Assembly: GCA_002172675.1 (NCBI GenBank)
Contig: NETF01000051.1
Span: 62,001-126,000, forward strand
Direction of reading: 5' to 3'
DNA from: an unicellular cyanobacterium SU3
Lineage (GTDB): Bacteria; Cyanobacteriota; Cyanobacteriia; Cyanobacteriales; Microcystaceae
DNA: 64,000 nucleotides
This document shows, one piece after another, positions 55,635 through 64,000 of the stretch (positions are counted from its first letter, which is position 1; each line of letters opens with the position of its first letter). The notes below the pieces were generated by a model. That model was not told the origin of the DNA and did no database searches. It saw nothing but the letters and a program-made list of their open reading frames with translations. Both the position numbers and the translations under genes were made by a program.

Positions 55635-57710
55635 ATGAAAGCTGCTGAAGTTATTAAAAAGTATCAAAATGGAGAACGAAACTTCCAAGGGTTAAACCTC
55701 CGGGGAGCAAATTTTAAAGGACAAAATTTATCGGGTGCAGATTTTAGTTACTGTCAGCTACAAAGTGCAAATTTTAGTCAAGCAAATCTAAAAGATGCAA
55801 AGTTTATTGGAGCAAAAGCAGGGTTACAACTAAAAAATATTCTTCTTCAAGGATTTTTACTCTGTTCCTTAGCTGCTTTTCCTCAATATTTCTTATTTCA
55901 AGTTTTCAAACTTGATACTTTACCTCAAGATACTGAGAGTCACACTATTTATTTAATTTTAATAGTATTAACTTTAGTTATTAATGGTTTTTTCTCTTTA
56001 ATGACTTCTCTTTCGGAAAAAATTTCAACAGTTTTAGGAGCATACATTTTTTGTGGAATGATAGCCACTACTTTAGCACTTATAGAAATAAGATTAATAA
56101 ACTTAGAAATATATGTAGTTTTAGCGGCAATGACACTTTTTATAACAGTTATTTCTGCTATTTGTACAGGAGTATTTTTAATGATTTGCGAAAAATGGGT
56201 AATTTATATATTTCCTATTACATTCGCTATCATTGGATTTATAGAAGGTTATACAAGGTCTAACGAAAATGAACTTTCGATTATTATAGGAAGTATTATA
56301 TCAGTAGTAGGCTGGATTTCTGGGATATATATTAGTAGACGTGGACTTCAAGAAAATGAAAGGCATCAATGGGTTCGTCCAATTATATTATTTATTAGTG
56401 TTTTGATAGGAGCAACAAATTTTAAAAATGCAACGCTTACTGACGCTGACTTCACAGGAGCAACCCTAAAAAATAGCAATTTCAATCAAGCAATATTAAC
56501 TCGAAGTTGTTTCAAAAATACTGTTAAATTAAATTTAGCGCGTCCAGGAAATACGTTATTAGAAAATCCCACAGTTAGAGACTTATTAATTAACCCCAGT
56601 AGTGGACAAGAAAAAAATCTAACTAGAGCTAATTTAAGGGGAGCAAATCTTAAAAAAGCTAACTTACAAGGAGCTAATTTAAAATATGCAGATGTTAGTG
56701 AAGCAACTTTTGAATATGCTAATTTATCTCATGCTAATTTAACGGAAGTTAATGCAGTTTATACTAATTTTAATCATGCTTATTTAACAGGTGCTTGTAT
56801 CGAAAACTGGAATATTGATGCGACAACTATCCTTGATAATATTGACTGTCAATATGTTTATCTTTTAAACAATGAAAAAGAACGTCAACCTAGTAGTGGA
56901 GAATTTAAAGAAGGAGAATTTACTAAACTATTTGAGGAAGTTTTTGATACCGTTAACTTAATTTTTGAAAATGGTATTGATTGGAAAGCGTTTATAGAAA
57001 CCATGAAAACGGTACAAGTCGAAAATGAGGATACACTGTTAGAAGTTTCCAGTATTGACAATAAAGGGGATGGAGTTTTTGTGGTTAAAGTTAAAGTTCC
57101 CCCAGATGCAAATAAAGAAAAGATACATCAAGAGTTTAATGAAGTTTATCAGCTAAAATTAGAAGCAGTCGAAGCTAAATATAAAGCACAACTAGAAGCA
57201 AAAGAAACTGAAATTACTATCTATCGGCAGCAAAGTATTGATATGATGGAAATAGTCAAAACTCAAGCGAGTCGTCCCATTCATGTAGAGGCAAAAGCAA
57301 TGAATAATAGTTCTGATAGTAGCAAAAATATCAACATTCGTGATATTAATAACTCTGGTGTCTTAAACCTAGGGGAAATTGTCGGCGATGTGAATAATAC
57401 GATTAACCAAATACCTGAAAGTCAAGATAATAAAAATGATGAATTAAAAAGCTTATTACAAGAATTAATGAACGCCATTCAAACAGAGAATGAACTTGAT
57501 GAAGATGAAAAAGCAGACGCAGCCAATAAAGTAAAAACTATTGCTAAAGCAAGTCAAAACCCAGAAGATGAAGGATTGCAAAAAAAAGCATCTCGCGCCG
57601 TTAAATTATTAGAAACTTTAGCCAAAGGTTTAGAACCAGCGACAAAATTAGCAACTTCTTGTAAGGTAGTTTTACCGAAAATTATTAGTTTATTACCTTT
57701 TCTTGCTTAA
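55635..57710 (+). CDS. Pentapeptide-repeat membrane protein with C-terminal helical module
   Basis: The 691-residue protein opens with pentapeptide repeats (LNLRGANFKGQNLSGADFSY, residues about 17-60), then five or six membrane helices (about 75-250). A second pentapeptide block follows (about 262-395; NLRGANLKKANLQGANLKYA). Then come a coiled coil (about 490-555) and an Asn/Gly-rich strand segment (NINIRDINNSGVLNLGEIVG, about 567-586). The last module is helical (about 605-691) and ends in a hydrophobic stretch, PKIISLLPFLA. The C-terminal part resembles the small modules fused to many effector proteins in cyanobacteria. The function is unknown; a membrane-acting or stress role is inference. 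Confidence 0.82.
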   Translation: MKAAEVIKKYQNGERNFQGLNLRGANFKGQNLSGADFSYCQLQSANFSQANLKDAKFIGAKAGLQLKNILLQGFLLCSLAAFPQYFLFQVFKLDTLPQDTESHTIYLILIVLTLVINGFFSLMTSLSEKISTVLGAYIFCGMIATTLALIEIRLINLEIYVVLAAMTLFITVISAICTGVFLMICEKWVIYIFPITFAIIGFIEGYTRSNENELSIIIGSIISVVGWISGIYISRRGLQENERHQWVRPIILFISVLIGATNFKNATLTDADFTGATLKNSNFNQAILTRSCFKNTVKLNLARPGNTLLENPTVRDLLINPSSGQEKNLTRANLRGANLKKANLQGANLKYADVSEATFEYANLSHANLTEVNAVYTNFNHAYLTGACIENWNIDATTILDNIDCQYVYLLNNEKERQPSSGEFKEGEFTKLFEEVFDTVNLIFENGIDWKAFIETMKTVQVENEDTLLEVSSIDNKGDGVFVVKVKVPPDANKEKIHQEFNEVYQLKLEAVEAKYKAQLEAKETEITIYRQQSIDMMEIVKTQASRPIHVEAKAMNNSSDSSKNINIRDINNSGVLNLGEIVGDVNNTINQIPESQDNKNDELKSLLQELMNAIQTENELDEDEKADAANKVKTIAKASQNPEDEGLQKKASRAVKLLETLAKGLEPATKLATSCKVVLPKIISLLPFLA

Positions 57711-57749
57711 TATTTAAAGTCAAAATTTATTCAACATAAATTACTGTAA

Positions 57750-57766
57750 GGTGGGCATTGCCCACC
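57750..57766. repeat. GGTGGGCATTGCCCACC palindrome, copy B
   Basis: Identical to copy A over 25 bases including flanks (TAAGG...CTACA). It lies between two convergent gene ends (57710 and 57791) and may work as a bidirectional transcript end. There is no T tract. Confidence 0.85.
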
Positions 57767-57790
57767 CTACAAGATTTTACTATTTAGCGA

Positions 57791-58492
57791 TTACTCAACA
57801 TGAATTATATCTTTTAATCCTAGAAAATTATAGCGATTGATTAACCAAATTAAAACTAAAGTGCTAATTAATAAAAAACCAATTATCTCTAATTTTTGGT
57901 GAGAATTTAAAGCTAAACTTGATCCCATATAAGTTAATAAAAAGGTCGGTGGAATCATGCCGGCTAAGCTAGTACAAGAATAAATGGGTAGCGAAATTCC
58001 TGCTAAACCCGAAGCATAACTAATTAAATCAAAAGAAAATAAAGGAATTAGTCGTGTGATAAAAATCAAAAACCCTAGATACACTTCACCTTTATCTTTA
58101 GAGAAATAAAACACTTTTCCGGTTAATAATTTTAAGGCATTTCTCCCTAAGCTACGACCTAAAAAATATGCTAATAATCCACCTAAAAATCCACCAATAA
58201 CACTATAGATAGTTGCTAAAATGGGAGTCCAAACCATACCAGCGGCCATCACTAAAGGTAAAGCAGGAATATGAGAAATAACCACAGAAATAATTAAAAT
58301 ACTAATATAAATAAAAGGAGCAATCCAACCAGATTCTAGTAAAATCTTTTTTAATTCTTCTGAGTTAAAGAAATTCAAATCAAGATAATTATGTCCCCAC
58401 CAAGTTAGAAAAATAGCAGAGATAAAAAATAGTAATAATAGTTTATGCTTGGGTTTAAGAAAAAATGAAAACTTCTGAAACTTGTTTGACAT
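57791..58492 (-). CDS. TVP38/TMEM64-family membrane protein
   Basis: The protein has about six membrane helices and the family's conserved core: FLGGLLAYFLGRSLGR and FITRLIPLFSFDLISYASGLAGI. I start at the ATG at 58492 (MSNKFQKFSFF); the frame runs to 58621, adding a poor N-terminus. This DedA/VTT superfamily is implicated in lipid scrambling or membrane homeostasis, but the cyanobacterial role is not known. Confidence 0.88.
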   Translation of the reverse strand: MSNKFQKFSFFLKPKHKLLLLFFISAIFLTWWGHNYLDLNFFNSEELKKILLESGWIAPFIYISILIISVVISHIPALPLVMAAGMVWTPILATIYSVIGGFLGGLLAYFLGRSLGRNALKLLTGKVFYFSKDKGEVYLGFLIFITRLIPLFSFDLISYASGLAGISLPIYSCTSLAGMIPPTFLLTYMGSSLALNSHQKLEIIGFLLISTLVLIWLINRYNFLGLKDIIHVE

Positions 58493-58659
58493 TTTTTCTA
58501 ACCTGATAGCAACACTTACTAAGTTTAAAACAAAATACTTATATATATTGTTCCATAATATACTTAATTGAACAGTCGCAATTATACTTACTTTCATAAA
58601 AAAATAGGCAGACCATGACAAGTCTACCTATTTAAAAGTGTCTAAAATTGTCTCGAAAA

Positions 58660-60474
58660 TTAAGCAGGGTAAATCCGTAATCTACGGTTAGGTTCCTCCC
58701 CAAAACTATCAGATTGTAAGCGATAATGTTCCACTAATTCGTGCTGCATTTTGCGAACTTTAGGCGATCGCGGTAACAGTTCCACGGGTTGACCTTTAGG
58801 GAGTACAATCTGTTCTACAGCGAGTCTTGCCTCTTCTAACGCCTCCAACTCATCATCATTACTGCCACGGGTAAACAGGCGTAAATCAGCCGTTTCGGGG
58901 GTTTTTACTTCATCCATCCCTAACAATCGTTGTAGCGTTCTGGTAATTTGGGGAATGGTATTGGATTTCACCCCATGAATAGGAACTTGACGCGCTTTCG
59001 CCACCTGACGTAACTTAGACTGATTTTTCAAATGCGATCGCAACGCTACCACCACATCCGCACTATCTAAGTCTTTAGTCAAAACAATGGGTAAATTCAG
59101 CACCTCGATCACCTGTTCTAACTGCGATCGCCCGATACCATAGGGATAAATATAAACAGGAAAATCCTCCCCATTGGGACCCGGAACCCTCACTTTACCC
59201 CCTTTAGGTTCAGGTTGAGACCAAGAGGCATCTAAAAGACGGTCAAACTCGGATGCAGAGCTTAACTTATTGCCTTTTTTCGACCCGAATGGACTCACAG
59301 GGGTCATTTTACCCGACGCACGCCATCCTTTGGGTTGTTGTATCATTTGTGCCATACCACGCCCAAAACTAGCAGGGTTAGGGGTTTGATCCGGTTCTTC
59401 TTGGGTAATTTGCACTTCCCCATTTTCATCGACGGTTCTGGTTTGGGGGTTGGGTTCTCCATTCCGTAGCAAAATGTCAATCGTATGAGCCACATCTTCG
59501 TGAACCACCCATTTTTGCCGTTCTAACATTTCGATGGCAATTTCAAAGGTAGGTGGGGCTTTTCGTTCTAAAACCGTCTTTTGTGACCCTCTTCGTCTGG
59601 CTTCATCATCCCCTAACGTCACCGCTTGAATACCCCCCACTAAATCGGAAAGGGTGGGATTTTTCATTAAATTTTCGATACGATTACCGTGAGCGGTTCC
59701 TACCAACTGCACCCCTCGTTCAGCAATGGTACGAGCAGCTAAAGCTTCTAATTCCGTGCCAATTTCATCAATAACGATCACTTCCGGCATATGGTTTTCT
59801 ACCGCCTCAATCATTACCTTATGCTGTAATTCAGGAGTCGCTACCTGCATCCGTCTAGCGCGACCAATGGCCGGGTGAGGAATATCCCCATCACCAGCGA
59901 TTTCGTTAGAGGTATCGATAATGACCACTCGTTTATCAAAATCATCGGCCAACACCCTGGCAATTTCCCGTAAGGCAGTGGTTTTACCCACACCGGGACG
60001 ACCTAATAAGAGTAAAGATTGACCCGTTTCTACTAAGTCCCGAATCATGGAAATGGTGCCAAAAACAGCCCGTCCCACCCGACAAGTTAAACCGATAATG
60101 TCTCCCGTTCGGTTGCGAATGGCACTGATACGGTGTAGCGTGCGTTCAATTCCTGCTCGGTTATCACCGCTAAAAATTCCCACTCGTTGAATGCTGTATT
60201 GTAGATCAGAAGCAGAAACAGGGGTATCTCCTAGATAAATGGCTTCTCCAGGAAAACGAGCTTCTGGCAGTCGTCCTAAGTCCATAACCACTTCAATTAA
60301 GCGATCGCAGTTCGGATGATCTTTGATCTGGTTACGAATAGTTAAGGGTAAAATATCGAGCAGTTTACTAAGGTCGTCGGTAATCTGCATCCGTTGGGAT
60401 AAGGCTTTTTTGGGTATAGATGGCACTGTTATGGATGATTGATTTAAAAAGTTATTTGTTTTGGGATTTAACAT
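58660..60474 (-). CDS. ycf45: Ycf45-family AAA ATPase with R3H domain
   Basis: The 604-residue protein contains a SpoIIIAA-like ATPase domain with Walker A LLLGRPGVGKTTALRE and Walker B EVIVIDEIGTELEA, and a TAHGNRIENLMKNPTL sensor-type segment. The C-terminus (VEQIVLPKGQPVELLPRSP, then EHYRLQSDSFGEEPNRRLRIYP) is an R3H single-strand nucleic-acid-binding domain. This is the architecture of chloroplast Ycf45 and its cyanobacterial homologues, whose function is unknown. ldpA lies upstream on the same strand (start at 61602). Confidence 0.9.
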   Translation of the reverse strand: MLNPKTNNFLNQSSITVPSIPKKALSQRMQITDDLSKLLDILPLTIRNQIKDHPNCDRLIEVVMDLGRLPEARFPGEAIYLGDTPVSASDLQYSIQRVGIFSGDNRAGIERTLHRISAIRNRTGDIIGLTCRVGRAVFGTISMIRDLVETGQSLLLLGRPGVGKTTALREIARVLADDFDKRVVIIDTSNEIAGDGDIPHPAIGRARRMQVATPELQHKVMIEAVENHMPEVIVIDEIGTELEALAARTIAERGVQLVGTAHGNRIENLMKNPTLSDLVGGIQAVTLGDDEARRRGSQKTVLERKAPPTFEIAIEMLERQKWVVHEDVAHTIDILLRNGEPNPQTRTVDENGEVQITQEEPDQTPNPASFGRGMAQMIQQPKGWRASGKMTPVSPFGSKKGNKLSSASEFDRLLDASWSQPEPKGGKVRVPGPNGEDFPVYIYPYGIGRSQLEQVIEVLNLPIVLTKDLDSADVVVALRSHLKNQSKLRQVAKARQVPIHGVKSNTIPQITRTLQRLLGMDEVKTPETADLRLFTRGSNDDELEALEEARLAVEQIVLPKGQPVELLPRSPKVRKMQHELVEHYRLQSDSFGEEPNRRLRIYPA

Positions 60475-60516
60475 AATTTAGCGGGCTTCGTCAAGATAGT
60501 TAAAATGAGTTAGATG

Positions 60517-61602
60517 TTAGAAGTTTATTTTCTCCTTGTTTTCCCTCATTCTCCTTACCCTGTCCATTTCTAACCTCTCCTTTAAGGGTGAAACCAAAGA
60601 ATAAGCGGTTTCTACTGCTTGCCAGAATAATTCGGGGTCATCAGTTATATGGGATGACAGGGTTTGTGCTTCAATGGTTTCTAGAAAAGGGGAGATTAAA
60701 CTGCGGGCATAACTACCGTAGGCAACCCCTGCGATAGAGGGCAATAAACCCAATTGTTGTAATTTGGGGACGGTATGGTGATTGGTTCCTCCTGCGAGTT
60801 GCACCCATCCCGGTAAATCGGCGTTTAACACTTTTTTACCCAGTCGAATGGCTGCATGAATCGTTCCTTTCCCGATATCCCCACTCATGGGGCGGCCGTC
60901 GGTTTGCCAGATTAATTCACAGGGTAAGGAGGAAATGATTTCATAAAGGGTTTGTAAATAGTTGATTAATCCTTCTCCGTCCGGACAGCTAATGGCTAAC
61001 AGTTTCAGGTGTTTTACCCCAGGAGATAATTGTTGCCACAGTTTTTTAAATTCCTCTTCTCGTCCCACTTGAGTATGAATTTCGATGGCATCTATCTGTT
61101 TGTTTTTGATCAAGGGTAGGATGGTTTGGGGGGTAATAAGGTGCGATCGCGTTTCGATCAGGTTTAGGGGACAAACCGGTAAACAACGACCACATCCGTA
61201 ACATTGCTGTTCTATAATTCCTGAAGCGGCGATCGCTTGTGCTGGACATATAGACTCACAAGGACGCAAACAATCAGCAGGACATAAGGTTTCATCAAAA
61301 TAGGCTTTACGAAAGTGAGGATCTTCCCCATCGTTTAAACTCACCATTAGCCAGGGTTTATTTATCCTCGGATATCCTTTCGTTTGAGCGATTTCTGCCC
61401 ATTCCATCCCTAAATTTATTCCTTCTGTTGCTGCATTGATCACCGCAGGTTCGGCTGCAACATCAATACAATTCGCACCGGCTAAAGTGTAAATTAGGGA
61501 CAGACTACGAATGGCTGGCAAGTCTTGGAAACTTGCGCCACAAATGAGTTTGAACCATTGCCCTGTTTTTAAGGAGTGTAAAGGAGATAAATTATCATTC
61601 AC
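60517..61602 (-). CDS. ldpA: LdpA, iron-sulfur input protein of the circadian clock
   Basis: The protein has two ferredoxin-like 4Fe-4S motifs (CPADCLRPCESICP and CYGCGRCLPVCP, residues about 107-150) and the LdpA-type C-terminal domain (IWQTDGRPMSGDIGKGTIHA, VQLAGGTNHHTV). In Synechococcus elongatus LdpA senses redox state and adjusts the circadian period. The start is a GTG (61602). It ends 42 bases upstream of ycf45, suggesting one transcript. Confidence 0.9.
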   Translation of the reverse strand: MNDNLSPLHSLKTGQWFKLICGASFQDLPAIRSLSLIYTLAGANCIDVAAEPAVINAATEGINLGMEWAEIAQTKGYPRINKPWLMVSLNDGEDPHFRKAYFDETLCPADCLRPCESICPAQAIAASGIIEQQCYGCGRCLPVCPLNLIETRSHLITPQTILPLIKNKQIDAIEIHTQVGREEEFKKLWQQLSPGVKHLKLLAISCPDGEGLINYLQTLYEIISSLPCELIWQTDGRPMSGDIGKGTIHAAIRLGKKVLNADLPGWVQLAGGTNHHTVPKLQQLGLLPSIAGVAYGSYARSLISPFLETIEAQTLSSHITDDPELFWQAVETAYSLVSPLKERLEMDRVRRMRENKEKINF

Positions 61603-61660
61603 TTTTCTATGCTAATCGGTTTTTATGTAAATTGTCATGAGTTTTTAAGATTGATGGTTT

Positions 61661-61688
61661 TTGAATTACAATTGTAATTTATTATAAT
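61661..61688 (+). promoter_or_regulatory. Promoter with embedded 16-base palindrome
   Basis: TTGAAT (61661-61666) and TATAAT (61683-61688) are 16 bases apart, a good sigma70-type promoter for the plus-strand SRPBCC gene. The perfect palindrome AATTACAATTGTAATT (61664-61679) occupies the spacer, so a dimeric repressor could occlude the promoter. It also lies upstream of the divergent ldpA gene. Confidence 0.55.
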
Positions 61689-61768
61689 ACAGTTTATGAC
61701 TCATGGAGCTTTTCTGTTTGTGAGAATGGTCTGATGTCAAGCTTTACTTTAATTAAACTTTCAAAAAA

Positions 61769-62206
61769 ATGATTTTTTCTAAATCTGTAATAATCAATGC
61801 TCCTATCGATAAAGTTTTTAGTTTTTGTGCGTCTGCTGATGGTTTTGAGCAGCATTTTCCTCAACCTATTGATTGGTTAGATAAAGGTGAACCTTGGCAA
61901 CAAGGTTCAATATTTCGGTTCAAATATCGATTTCTCTTTACTTGGTGGTATTGGGAAGGAGAAATTACTAATTATGAAAAGAATAGCTACTTTATTGATA
62001 TATTAAGAACAGGTGGAGGGTTAAAATATTTTCAACACAAGCACAAATTTGAGCCGTGTGAACAAGGAACATTATATACTGACAAGATTGAGTTCACTTT
62101 AGGATTCGGTAGTTGGATTGATCAGTTAATTGTCAATCGAATAATTGGATTTATTTTTGCTAAACGTCATAGAAATTTATGTAAGTATTTCGATAACCTT
62201 AAATAA
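61769..62206 (+). CDS. SRPBCC-family protein (START-like)
   Basis: The 145-residue protein has the START/polyketide-cyclase-like fold pattern: MIFSKSVIINAPIDKVFSFC at the start, a WYWEGEITNYEKNSYFIDIL strand pair, and the amphipathic C-terminal helix (IDQLIVNRIIGFIFAKRHRNL). Such proteins bind hydrophobic ligands. The ligand is unknown here. Confidence 0.82.
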   Translation: MIFSKSVIINAPIDKVFSFCASADGFEQHFPQPIDWLDKGEPWQQGSIFRFKYRFLFTWWYWEGEITNYEKNSYFIDILRTGGGLKYFQHKHKFEPCEQGTLYTDKIEFTLGFGSWIDQLIVNRIIGFIFAKRHRNLCKYFDNLK

Positions 62207-62252
62207 ATGCCTGTTAACTAATAATATTTTTTATTCTTAAAATAATTGATTT

Positions 62253-64000
62253 TCAAGTTTTTTTTTTGATTTCCTGAATCAATATATTGATCATATTATT
62301 AATATTTATCGGCTTAACAAAATGATGAATAAACCCAACGTTTAAACTCTTTTCAATATCTTTTTCAGACGCATTGGCTGAAACAGCAACCGCTAAAAGC
62401 TTATTGTTGAGAATTGGAAACAAATTTTGTATTTTGTAAAGTAAATCATATCCACTCATCAGAGGCATATTAATATCGCTAATTAAAATATCAGGTTGAA
62501 AACTTTCAAATATTTTTAGAGCTTCTAATCCAGATGCAACCGCTTCGATGTGAGCTTTTTGAGATTGAAAGACATAGACTAACAGTTCCCGTAAATCTCG
62601 ATCATCATCAACAATTAAAATTTTAATACCTTCTAAACTGGTTAATGTTAAAGTCCTTTCTTCTTTTATTTGTGGTGGTTGTTTTTCTTGATCAATAAGA
62701 GGTAAAGTAACCGTAAACGTTGCCCCCTGACCGCGTCCGAGGCTATTTGCCTTAATCTTACCATCGTGCATTTCTACTAGGTTACGAACGATGGTTAGTC
62801 CTAATCCCAATCCACCAAACTCTCGATTTTCAGAAGACTCGTCCTGGCGAAAGCGATCAAAAACATAAGGTAAAAATTCTGGTTCGATCCCCTTACCTTG
62901 ATCTTTAACTTCAATCAAAGCCATCCCATCAATAAAAGACAAAGAAACGGTTACAACACTATGACTCGGTGAAAACTTAATAGCGTTAGATAACAAGTTC
63001 CAAATAACTTGGTGTAACCGTGTTGGATCACCGTTAATTTGATTTATGTCGGTGTCTAAATTCGTTTCGATGGTAATAGATGATTTTTTAGCTACTAACT
63101 GTACCGTTTCAATGGCACTGAGAATAATTGTTTTAAGATCGAGTGGCGTTTTTTGTAAATGAAGTTTATCCCGTAAAATACGAGAAACATCCAGTAAGTC
63201 ATCAATTAAACGGGCTTGTAATTTGGCATTACGATCAATAATTTCAATCCCTTGTTTCGTTTGCTCAGGGGAAAGATTGCCTCGGTTTAACAACTCACAC
63301 CAACCAATAATAGGATTTAAGGGGGTACGCAGTTCGTGGGAAAGCATGGCTAGAAAGTCATCTTTAGCACGATTAGCAATTTGTGCTTGATGGTATAACC
63401 AAGCATTATCAACGGCTTGTGCCGCACGTCTGCCAATTTCTTCAGCGATCGCCAAATCTTCTGCGATTAAACGACGATTTGAATAGGCTGTGGTTACAAA
63501 GGTCATTACTCCTAGGGTATTGTTTCTAGCCACTAAAGGAACTGCCATCAGAGATATAGGGCGAACTTTTCTGATCACTTTCTCGTGTGTCGGGTTATTG
63601 GCGGCCTGGGAAATCATTTCATGGGTAAACTCAGAAATTAACAGCGATTTCTGCTCGAATAAAACTTTAGCGGGGGGATGGTTTAAATTATTTCCAGGGG
63701 GATATTTAACAACTTCTTTAGCGAGTTCGGACTGACTTAGATCACTATAGGCAACTGAAACACGATTAACTTGATCCTCTTCAATTAAATCAATAAAACA
63801 CCAGTCAGCTATGATGGGAACGGCTAAATGGGTCACACGATCTAGAGTGGTTTTATAATCTTCTAAAGAGGATGATAATAAGATACTAATTTCTGACAAA
63901 AAACGATATCGCTCACTACTGTGCTTTTGTTGTATTAATAATTGTTCTCGTTCAAACTGAGCTTGTTTTTGTTCGGTGATATCAACAGTAATACCAATCA
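62253..64000 (-). CDS. PAS-GAF hybrid histidine kinase with receiver (5' end outside window)
   Basis: The frame is open to the right edge, so the gene starts beyond the window. The edge shows the end of a PAS domain (GITVDITEQKQAQ). A GAF domain follows, then HisKA ([13 protein letters not shown]), HATPase (NLLSNAIKFS, DQGKGIEPEF, GLGLGLTIV) and a C-terminal receiver with ILIVDDDRDLREL and the phospho-Asp in ILISDINMPLMSGYD. It is a hybrid kinase whose output is probably its own receiver or another partner. Confidence 0.92.
   Translation of the reverse strand, partial: IGITVDITEQKQAQFEREQLLIQQKHSSERYRFLSEISILLSSSLEDYKTTLDRVTHLAVPIIADWCFIDLIEEDQVNRVSVAYSDLSQSELAKEVVKYPPGNNLNHPPAKVLFEQKSLLISEFTHEMISQAANNPTHEKVIRKVRPISLMAVPLVARNNTLGVMTFVTTAYSNRRLIAEDLAIAEEIGRRAAQAVDNAWLYHQAQIANRAKDDFLAMLSHELRTPLNPIIGWCELLNRGNLSPEQTKQGIEIIDRNAKLQARLIDDLLDVSRILRDKLHLQKTPLDLKTIILSAIETVQLVAKKSSITIETNLDTDINQINGDPTRLHQVIWNLLSNAIKFSPSHSVVTVSLSFIDGMALIEVKDQGKGIEPEFLPYVFDRFRQDESSENREFGGLGLGLTIVRNLVEMHDGKIKANSLGRGQGATFTVTLPLIDQEKQPPQIKEERTLTLTSLEGIKILIVDDDRDLRELLVYVFQSQKAHIEAVASGLEALKIFESFQPDILISDINMPLMSGYDLLYKIQNLFPILNNKLLAVAVSANASEKDIEKSLNVGFIHHFVKPININNMINILIQEIKKKT

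Overview
The window reads as chromosome of a unicellular cyanobacterium of the Crocosphaera/Cyanothece type. The evidence is an AT-rich background studded with HIP1 palindromes (GCGATCGC), a cyanophycin pair (cphB, cphA), the clock-input protein LdpA, the chlorophyll enzyme BciB, a Ycf45 homologue, a ClpS adaptor, and an ethylene-receptor-like histidine kinase with a bilin-type GAF domain. The genus is an inference from gene content and composition. No rRNA, tRNA or CRISPR array was seen.

Layout. 1-11 kb: the 3' part of a receiver/PAS/AAA-like gene, a truncated Uma2 remnant, bciB, a zinc peptidase, then two large sensor genes on the minus strand (REC-PAS-GGDEF-EAL and CBS-PAS-GAF-PAS-histidine kinase). 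11-20 kb: housekeeping genes (Lon-N protein, pheA, class A PBP, LD-carboxypeptidase, DUF2949, aminopeptidase P, ABC ATPase, HpnA-like epimerase). 20-21.3 kb: a decayed MntA/HepT toxin-antitoxin pair and the tail of a PfpI gene. 21-29 kb: a CheB-CheR-PAS-kinase-receiver giant, a Tat-exported FAD/Rieske oxidoreductase and trmD. 29-34.8 kb, plus strand: cphB, cphA, clpS and a CPBP protease. 34.8-40.5 kb: a two-partner secretion operon whose passenger ends in a CHAT (caspase-like) protease. 40.6-46.3 kb: a PAS-GGDEF-EAL gene, a small CxxC protein, tldD, and an MNT/HEPN pair whose HEPN gene has a nonsense codon. 46.3-49.7 kb: a His-rich PEP-CTERM protein and a stop-interrupted Met/His-rich outer-membrane barrel that share an upstream motif, followed by IS1-family and group II intron wreckage. 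49.6-64 kb: a SUI1 protein, REC-GGDEF-EAL, the ethylene/light receptor kinase, a TPR-like protein, a pentapeptide-repeat membrane protein, a TVP38 protein, ycf45, ldpA, an SRPBCC protein and a histidine kinase that runs off the right edge.

Signal transduction dominates: three GGDEF-EAL proteins, four multidomain histidine kinases and one receiver/PAS/ATPase protein. The less ordinary parts are (a) the secreted CHAT protease system, (b) two metal-looking envelope genes behind the same 23-bp upstream motif, (c) two independent MNT/HEPN modules that both carry a nonsense codon in the HEPN gene, one of them bracketed by hairpin-linked 25-bp direct repeats, and (d) an ethylene-receptor/CBCR hybrid kinase. 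Three otherwise open genes are cut by a single in-frame stop, which points to ongoing gene decay in this lineage or to sequence errors.
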